DNA of 23,337 nt from a virus. The stretch lies in the IMG/VR virus record IMGVR_UViG_3300032053_014799, positions 1 through 23,337 of that record; one strand, given 5' to 3'. A program made the position numbers and the translations under genes. Of the stretch, positions 1 through 5,001 are shown piece by piece. Each line of letters begins with the position of its first letter. Position 1 is the first letter of the stretch. The notes below the pieces were generated by a model. The model ran no database searches. It was given only the letters and a program-made list of their open reading frames with translations, and was not told the DNA's origin.

Positions 1-2
1 TT

Positions 3-119
3 CCTAATGATGATTTTGATTATGTTATTAATAATGATGGCTCTTTAAAAGATTTATCTAAACAAGTTGATAAATTAATAGTAAAATTAAAAAGGATTCA
101 GGGACATTCAATATTATAA
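3..119 (+). CDS. C-terminal fragment, possible nucleotide (dNMP) kinase
   Basis: The reading frame is open from the window edge and ends at TAA 117-119, so only the last 38 residues are seen. The fragment reads PNDDFDYVINNDGSLKDL and continues as a short amphipathic helix. A 'D-Y-V-I-x-N-D-G-S/T-L-x-x-L' segment followed by a helix is typical of the C-terminal end of P-loop nucleoside or deoxynucleoside monophosphate kinases, including phage dNMP kinases. The P-loop and catalytic residues would lie upstream of the window, so the family call rests on this tail alone and is tentative. Confidence 0.4.
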   Translation, partial: PNDDFDYVINNDGSLKDLSKQVDKLIVKLKRIQGHSIL

Positions 120-128
120 CATTTATAT

Positions 129-443
129 ATGAACGCCGATGCGTTGAAACAACAATTTTTACAACAGCATATTTCTAAAGGAGATGTAAAGTTTTACAAT
201 ATGTTAATAGTATATTCTCTTAATAATATCATTTTAATTATTAAAAATGATTTTAAGGGAACATCTCCTAATATTGAGCTTATGGATTATTATGATCAGT
301 TCATTATCTTGTATAGAAGGGAGGGTGATGCTAAATACTTGCAAATTGCTAAGCTTTTTAGGAAAGCGGCAAATAAAATATATAGAATAATGTTAAAAAA
401 GAATTTAGCAACCAAAAATACGAGATTTTTAAACGTGGCTTAA
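129..443 (+). CDS. hypothetical protein, 104 aa
   Basis: A small, basic, largely helical protein that I do not recognise. Residues 21-40 include a hydrophobic run (MLIVYSLNNIILII), but it is broken by polar residues and does not read as a convincing membrane segment. The C-terminal third is rich in Lys and Arg. The start ATG lies 9 bases after the upstream stop and has no clear Shine-Dalgarno sequence, so expression may depend on coupling to the preceding gene. The stop is one base before the next start. Support comes from tight packing between neighbours on the same strand. Confidence 0.6.
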   Translation: MNADALKQQFLQQHISKGDVKFYNMLIVYSLNNIILIIKNDFKGTSPNIELMDYYDQFIILYRREGDAKYLQIAKLFRKAANKIYRIMLKKNLATKNTRFLNVA

Positions 444-444
444 T

Positions 445-1431
445 ATGGCAGTTATATCAATAACAGTAACAGAATCATCAGAACAGATTGTCTCAGGTAT
501 ACCTAGACAAGTATCTATTGTTACTAATATTCCAAGTATGATATTTTATACTTTTGATGGTACTGATCCTACTATTAATTCTTCAATTTATATTGGCACA
601 TTAATAATGCCTACAAATAGTAGCCTTGTAATTTTAAAGATTTTCGCAACTAATGGAGTTGACTTATCGCCTGTTGTTGCAGAACATTATGAAACTAATG
701 TATTAAATAATGCCAGACTACCTAGATCAGCCACTGATGCTCCAGCAGAAAGTAGCTTACCATCATTGTACCCATTTGGTGATGGACCAATTCAACCAAA
801 TACGCACTTTTTTAATCCAGGAGATGCTGGAACTACTGTAAATAATGAGGCTATACCATCTGCATCAACAGGTTTTGATGCTTCTGGTAATCCTGCTGGT
901 TTCACTAACAAGCCATATGATTTAGAAAATTATAATGTTTTATATTCTGAAACAGATGACCAACATAAAACTGGTCGTGGTGTTGGTAATTTACCAGCCC
1001 AGGTAACAATTCAAGTAGCGCCGCCACCACCAACCGAATCAGATGTTGGGTCATCATTATTTGATCCAAGAGCTTTTGTAATTTTTCATGATGTGGCAGC
1101 GGAAAATCCAAATGACCCACCATTAATTAATAAACAGTTTTTTTCACTAGAAAATCCTGATAAAATAAGAGATGGTAATAATTATTTTAATCAAGGATTA
1201 AACGCGCCAACAACTACAGGTTCATTTTTAAGATCTCATTATAATCCAAGAGATCATACGATTACATATTATTATTATGATTCCATTGCTAATAAATGGA
1301 TTATTAGTAAAACACCATATACTCCAACAAATCCAACTCAAGGGCAGTTATATAACATAACTCTTTCTAAAGAAAGAGGCGCTGGATTTGTATTTACTTG
1401 GCAGCCCGGCGCTAGAAGAGTATTATTTTAA
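445..1431 (+). CDS. protein with chitobiase-C-terminal-like (CHB_HEX_C) domain, possible virion protein
   Basis: A 328-residue, beta-rich, Asn/Thr/Pro-rich protein. Residues about 18-85 fit the CHB_HEX_C pattern: a beta strand, then YTFDGTDPT, a Ser/Tyr turn (SSIYIG), then a strand and 'ILKIFATNG'. This small immunoglobulin-like fold occurs at the C-terminus of chitobiases and in many surface or phage appendage proteins. The rest contains a PPPPTE segment and a Tyr-rich stretch (ITYYYYDS) near 275-285; I assign no enzymatic motif to it. There is no signal peptide. A structural or host-contact role is inferred from the domain and composition only. The ATG is 1 base after the upstream stop and lacks a clear Shine-Dalgarno. 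Confidence 0.6.
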   Translation: MAVISITVTESSEQIVSGIPRQVSIVTNIPSMIFYTFDGTDPTINSSIYIGTLIMPTNSSLVILKIFATNGVDLSPVVAEHYETNVLNNARLPRSATDAPAESSLPSLYPFGDGPIQPNTHFFNPGDAGTTVNNEAIPSASTGFDASGNPAGFTNKPYDLENYNVLYSETDDQHKTGRGVGNLPAQVTIQVAPPPPTESDVGSSLFDPRAFVIFHDVAAENPNDPPLINKQFFSLENPDKIRDGNNYFNQGLNAPTTTGSFLRSHYNPRDHTITYYYYDSIANKWIISKTPYTPTNPTQGQLYNITLSKERGAGFVFTWQPGARRVLF

Positions 1432-1499
1432 ATAATTTTTAGTATCTAAAACTAAAATAAAGTTATACAATAACAATATTATATATTGAAAGATAAAAT

Positions 1500-2291
1500 A
1501 TGACAGACTTACGATTAAGCGTTTCTAAGACTAAGACTTTTATGAATTGTAAAAAGAAATTTGAATTTTCCTATATTATGAAATTGCCACGTAAAGAGTT
1601 TTCATATCATACTTTTGGTAAATTTGCTCATAAAATTCTTGAAGATTTTCATCTTGCTTATCTTAATGGTTCTAAAGAACCATATCATATAGTAATGTCT
1701 AAAGCATTCAAAGCTGCTGTTGAAGAATATAAAGATAAATTAACTCCTGATATGAAAAAAGAAGGTTGGGATATTATTCATGAATATTTGAAAATTGTAT
1801 CAAAAGATAAGAATAATAATTTACCATTAAATGTAATTGCCTGTGAAAAAACTTTTGAATTACCAATTGTTGGGCTAGATGGAAATATTGTTTTAAATGG
1901 TATGATAGATAGAATTCAATTAGATCCTGATGGTATACTGCATGTAGCAGATTATAAAACAACAAAAAATAAAAAATATTTAAAAGATGATTGGTTTCAA
2001 TTATTAACATATGCTTATATTCTTTTGGAAGAAGACCCAACTATTACAAAAGTAAGGGCTTCATATGTTTTATTACGTCATAATTTTGAACACATTACAA
2101 AGGAATTTAATGTAAAAGAAATTATGGAAGTTAAAAATAAATATATTGATTATGCAAATAAAATATTAACAGAAAAAGAATATGTACCCAATCCTACATT
2201 TTTATGTAATTGGTGTGAATTTCAAGATCAATGTCCAGCTGGCAAAACTCAATCAAGGTCCAATAATACTTTTGGCGAAGTAGGCTGGTAA
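1500..2291 (+). CDS. PD-(D/E)XK nuclease, RecB/Cas4-like with Fe-S cysteines
   Basis: A 263-residue protein with the order of motifs expected of RecB-family exonucleases: N-terminal LSVSKTKTFMNCKKKFEF with Cys17, the helix-borne His44 (GKFAHKILEDF), Asp137 in GMIDRI, the D-x-K pair at 151/153 in VADYKTT, and Gln167/Tyr171 on the following helix (FQLLTYAY). The C-terminus has CNWCEFQDQC (Cys236, 239, 245). Together with Cys17 this makes the four-cysteine Fe-S arrangement known from AddB, Cas4 and related nucleases. The likely role is DNA end processing in phage recombination or replication. Nothing CRISPR-related is nearby, so Cas4 identity is not implied. The upstream 68 bases are AT-rich, with only a weak GAAAGA ribosome site. 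Confidence 0.88.
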   Translation: MTDLRLSVSKTKTFMNCKKKFEFSYIMKLPRKEFSYHTFGKFAHKILEDFHLAYLNGSKEPYHIVMSKAFKAAVEEYKDKLTPDMKKEGWDIIHEYLKIVSKDKNNNLPLNVIACEKTFELPIVGLDGNIVLNGMIDRIQLDPDGILHVADYKTTKNKKYLKDDWFQLLTYAYILLEEDPTITKVRASYVLLRHNFEHITKEFNVKEIMEVKNKYIDYANKILTEKEYVPNPTFLCNWCEFQDQCPAGKTQSRSNNTFGEVGW

Positions 2292-2304
2292 TTTATTTTA
2301 ATTC

Positions 2305-2324
2305 GATAAAAATATAATTTTATC
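2305..2324 (+). promoter_or_regulatory. short hairpin overlapping a TATAAT, upstream of trigger factor gene
   Basis: GATAAAA (2305-2311) and TTTTATC (2318-2324) form a 7-bp stem with a 6-base loop. The sequence contains a TATAAT (2313-2318), but no -35-like hexamer sits at the right distance, so it is not called a promoter. No T-run follows directly, so it is a poor terminator. In sequence this AT-rich it may be chance. Confidence 0.2.
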
Positions 2325-2353
2325 AATGTAGACAGAGTTTTTTTAATGATTAT

Positions 2354-2370
2354 GTTACCAGTCTGGTAAC
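2354..2370 (+). promoter_or_regulatory. inverted repeat upstream of trigger factor gene
   Basis: GTTACCAG-T-CTGGTAAC is a perfect 8-bp dyad around a central T. As RNA it would fold as a 6-bp stem with a 5-base loop. It ends about 10 bases before the AAAGGA ribosome site (2381-2386). It is GC-rich for this window and no T-run follows, so an operator or an RNA element controlling translation is more likely than a terminator. Confidence 0.4.
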
Positions 2371-2394
2371 GCTAGTTCAAAAAGGAAAAGAATA

Positions 2395-3645
2395 ATGGAA
2401 ATACAAGTTAATGAAGTGGAATATTGCAAATTAAATGTTCACTATGAAGTGTTAGCTGAGGAAATCACCTCAAAAAAAGATGAGGTCTTAAAAATTTTTA
2501 AGAATGCTCCTGTACCAGGCTTTAGAAAAGGTAAGGCTAATATGGAAGCGATTAAGTATCATTATAAGAGTCAAATCAATGATGCTCTTAAACGAGCATT
2601 GGCTGAAGAGGCTTTTCATAATACTTTATTTGAAAAAAATATTAAGCCACTTGGGTCTCCAAATTTCCAATCATTGTTATTAACTGATGGTAAATTTGTT
2701 TGTGACTTTTCAATGAACAAAAAACCAGATTTTGAATTATGTGACTATAAGAAATTAGAAATACCTATGCCACATAACTCAATGAACCCTTCAGATGAGG
2801 CTGAAAAAACCTTACAAGACCTAAGAGTTAAATTTGGAGACTCTGTTCCATTTACAGAAACTGATTTTGTTCAACAAGGAGATAGTGTTATTGTTTCTTA
2901 TGAAGGTTTTCTTGGCAATGATAGAATTGATGCGTTGTCAACAAAGCAGGGTGAATTAATTAAAATTGGCTCCTCTGATCTTGCTGAATTTGATACTAAT
3001 TTATTGGGCATGAAATTAGGTGATTTTAGAGAATTTGACCTTCTTGCACCAGAAGGTGGATTGCCATCATTATCTGGTAAAACTATACATTTTAAATGTG
3101 AGCTTACTATGGGATCAAAGCATCACCCAAGTGCTTTAGATGATGCTTTGGCTAAAAAAGTTGGCAAAGAATCATTTCAAGAATTAAGGGATGTTATTAC
3201 TGATTTAGCTATAGCTAAGGTAAAGGCTAATGTTCAACAATTAATTAGAGAGGCAGTCTCAAATAATTTAACTGCATCAAATGATTTTAAGGTTCCTGAG
3301 TGGCTTGTATCTTCAGAGGCTAGATACTTAGCTGCACATTCTAAGTTAAATTGGGAATCATTGCCAAATGAAGACAGAGAGAAATTTATTTCTCTCGCTG
3401 ACAAAAATGTAAAATTGTCTCTAATTCTTGATAGGATTAGAGATGTGGAGCCAGAAGCACAATTATCAGATCACGAAGCTTTAGAGGTTGTAAAAGGCTT
3501 CTTAAGCAAAAATATTAAAAGTATGACAATAGAAACTGTCATTAATAATATGAATAAGACTGGCGAATTGCAACTCTTGTTAGCAAGGGTTAAAGATGAA
3601 AATACTATCGATTATGTAGCAAAAAATACTAAAATTACAGATTAA
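2395..3645 (+). CDS. tig: trigger factor-like ribosome-associated chaperone
   Basis: A 416-residue protein, against about 430 in bacterial trigger factor, with all three parts in order. The N-terminal domain carries the ribosome-docking signature GFRKGKAN at residues 42-49, almost the position of GFRKGKVP in E. coli (43-50); only the final Pro is changed. Residues about 160-240 match the FKBP-type PPIase domain, starting GDSVIVSYEGF and running through GMKLGDFREFDLLAP. From about 245 on (LDDALAKKVG, then FQELRDVITD) it follows the arm and SurA-like C-terminal domain. In bacteria this protein binds ribosomal protein L23 and shelters nascent chains. Here it might act on phage proteins or displace the host factor. 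It has an AAAGGA ribosome site 8 bases upstream and its own leader. Confidence 0.9.
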   Translation: MEIQVNEVEYCKLNVHYEVLAEEITSKKDEVLKIFKNAPVPGFRKGKANMEAIKYHYKSQINDALKRALAEEAFHNTLFEKNIKPLGSPNFQSLLLTDGKFVCDFSMNKKPDFELCDYKKLEIPMPHNSMNPSDEAEKTLQDLRVKFGDSVPFTETDFVQQGDSVIVSYEGFLGNDRIDALSTKQGELIKIGSSDLAEFDTNLLGMKLGDFREFDLLAPEGGLPSLSGKTIHFKCELTMGSKHHPSALDDALAKKVGKESFQELRDVITDLAIAKVKANVQQLIREAVSNNLTASNDFKVPEWLVSSEARYLAAHSKLNWESLPNEDREKFISLADKNVKLSLILDRIRDVEPEAQLSDHEALEVVKGFLSKNIKSMTIETVINNMNKTGELQLLLARVKDENTIDYVAKNTKITD

Positions 3646-3656
3646 GGAGAATTATT

Positions 3657-3965
3657 ATGAATGATGCATTTCCAGATAAATATTTAAAGAAATTACCAAC
3701 AGGGTTTACTGACAATATGGACGCAGCAGATACTAAGGAGTTAAAGAAAGTAATTGTAGAGTCTGAAGGAAACATTTACACTATTGATAAAGCAGCTGAA
3801 GCTGACCATAAGCTTAATGGGGCAAAAGATCTTGTGAAAGAACTTTCTTCAAGCTATCGTGAAGCAAAAGGTTGTCAGACATCAAAGATTAAATATTGTT
3901 TATGGTTAATGGAAAATAGGGGTGAAAATTTAGATAATAAAGATGTAGATGACGATAAGTCATGA
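3657..3965 (+). CDS. hypothetical protein, 102 aa
   Basis: Not recognised. It is a hydrophilic, mostly helical protein with an acidic tail (NKDVDDDKS). Two cysteines lie in the second half (GCQTSKIKYC). The start is well supported by AAGGAG overlapping the upstream stop, with ATG 9 bases on. Its last four bases (ATGA) overlap the start of the next gene, so the two are translated together, downstream of trigger factor. Confidence 0.7.
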   Translation: MNDAFPDKYLKKLPTGFTDNMDAADTKELKKVIVESEGNIYTIDKAAEADHKLNGAKDLVKELSSSYREAKGCQTSKIKYCLWLMENRGENLDNKDVDDDKS

Positions 3966-4237
3966 AAATTGAAAAGTTTGCGGTTCCAGCTTGTTGCGGG
4001 AGAATCACATTCATCTATAAATTAGATAAGGGAATATCTAAGGATTTTTTGGCATCCCTTATAGGCATAGGGTTTACTGAGTTGGCTCATTTTACAAAAT
4101 CTGGCATTTTATATGTAGAAAGTCCAGAGTTAATTGTAACAGGTCCATTTGGCGCAGATAGAATTCAAATTAAATGTAGGGTAGCCAATTGTCAAGAAAA
4201 ACTTAGTAATTTCGAGGCTTTAATTTCACAGATGTAG
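3962..4237 (+). CDS. hypothetical protein, 91 aa
   Basis: Not recognised. A compact alpha/beta-looking protein with a near N-terminal CC pair (VPACCGRITF) and a third and fourth cysteine in IKCRVANCQE. The spacing could bind a metal but does not match a zinc-finger family I can name. The repeated GPFGADRIQIKC style suggests strands. It overlaps the preceding gene by 4 bases and is followed at once by the peptidase gene, so it belongs to the trigger factor-peptidase cluster. Confidence 0.65.
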   Translation: MKIEKFAVPACCGRITFIYKLDKGISKDFLASLIGIGFTELAHFTKSGILYVESPELIVTGPFGADRIQIKCRVANCQEKLSNFEALISQM

Positions 4238-4243
4238 GTGAAT

Positions 4244-4891
4244 ATGACTCATAGTACAATAAAAAAGCTATCAAGAACTCATGACTTAATATCTACAACA
4301 TATCATGAATCGGGACATACAATTTATGCATTACTTCATTCAATGAAAATTGAATCAGTTTGCATAATCGATGGTCCTAGGATAGGCGGATTTACTTACT
4401 TTGATTCTATTACTGATCTTTTAAATGAAGATCAATTAAATTCTTATAGCTCAGAATTAATTAATAAGCTTTATATAAATGAAGCTGCTATGAATTATGC
4501 TGGGTTAACTGCAGAAAAACTCTTTTATAAAAAATCATCGGGATCTAATAAGTTCCCGATGATTTTAAGAGACGGATCATCAGATGATACTTTAACTGCC
4601 GCCGCTCTTATAAGAAAGCATAATCTTTCACCCGCTGGTAAAAAAAGATATTCTTTCAAAAAGAAATTAATTAAAGAAGTATCAATTGAATTAGAAAATA
4701 ATTGGGATGCAGTATCTGCTATTGCCCATGCATTATTTGATCGTAAAAAAATATATTTTGATGATATTAAATATATTTTAATTAGAAAAACAAATAATAA
4801 AGAATTTTGGAAAAATAAATTTAAGGATATCAATTATATTTATAATAATATTGAGTCGCTTGACAAAAGTAATTTTGATAATTATACTTAA
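4244..4891 (+). CDS. stand-alone FtsH-type (M41-like) zinc metallopeptidase domain
   Basis: Numbered from ATG 4244, residues 20-25 are YHESGH, the HExxH zinc motif in the same context as FtsH (YHEAGH). Later segments also follow the FtsH M41 domain: IDGPRIGGFTYF (like PRGRxLGYT), AGLTAEKLFY (like GGRAAEELxFG) and GSSDDTLTAAALIRK (like GASNDLxxATxxAR), the last supplying the expected third zinc ligand Asp. A final ENNWDAVSAIAHAL helix matches the end of the domain. There is no AAA ATPase and no transmembrane segment, so substrate delivery must differ from FtsH. Compared with FtsH it has an extra stretch (about residues 96-112) that coincides with a 13-bp inverted repeat in the DNA. GTG 4238 is an alternative start, but AGGTG sits before ATG 4244. 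Confidence 0.8.
   Translation: MTHSTIKKLSRTHDLISTTYHESGHTIYALLHSMKIESVCIIDGPRIGGFTYFDSITDLLNEDQLNSYSSELINKLYINEAAMNYAGLTAEKLFYKKSSGSNKFPMILRDGSSDDTLTAAALIRKHNLSPAGKKRYSFKKKLIKEVSIELENNWDAVSAIAHALFDRKKIYFDDIKYILIRKTNNKEFWKNKFKDINYIYNNIESLDKSNFDNYT
4531..4566 (+). repeat. 13-bp perfect inverted repeat inside the peptidase gene
   Basis: AAAATCATCGGGA (4531-4543) and TCCCGATGATTTT (4554-4566) are perfect complements around a 10-base spacer. The repeat encodes the KSSGSNKFPMIL segment, which lies where this protein seems longer than FtsH M41 domains. It could be an mRNA hairpin, a protein-binding dyad, or the trace of an insertion. Confidence 0.7.
4860..4888 (+). promoter_or_regulatory. sigma70-type promoter for dnaE
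   Basis: TTGACA (4860-4865), a 17-base spacer, then TATACT (4883-4888): a perfect -35 and a 5/6 -10 at ideal spacing. It overlaps the last codons of the peptidase gene. A transcript would begin near 4895, leaving a leader of about 105 bases before dnaE. Confidence 0.75.
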
Positions 4892-4929
4892 ATACATAAT
4901 ATTTTGCCGTATTCCCTGATAAAAATAAC

Positions 4930-4991
4930 CTAAAATTACAAGTTGATTTTAGCTAGCTTATATTAAGCTCGTTATTTGTATTAAAATACAA
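4930..4991 (+). promoter_or_regulatory. dnaE leader with three consecutive short hairpins
   Basis: Downstream of the promoter, the untranslated leader can form CTAAAAT/ATTTTAG (4930-4936 with 4946-4952), AGCTTA/TAAGCT (4955-4960 with 4964-4969) and TTGTAT/ATACAA (4976-4981 with 4986-4991). The last ends one base before the AAGGA ribosome site (4993-4997). Each stem is short and AT-rich, so the regulatory reading is an inference from their regular succession. Confidence 0.35.
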
Positions 4992-5001
4992 TAAGGAAGT
5001 C

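Noticed and set aside
1500-2291. Cas4 of a CRISPR adaptation system
   Set aside because: The cysteine and nuclease motifs fit Cas4, but there is no repeat array and no cas1/cas2-like gene; RecB-family phage nucleases share the same motifs.
4892-5001. tRNA or other structured RNA gene in the gap before dnaE
   Set aside because: No cloverleaf or T-loop consensus; the short stems are better read as a leader of dnaE.
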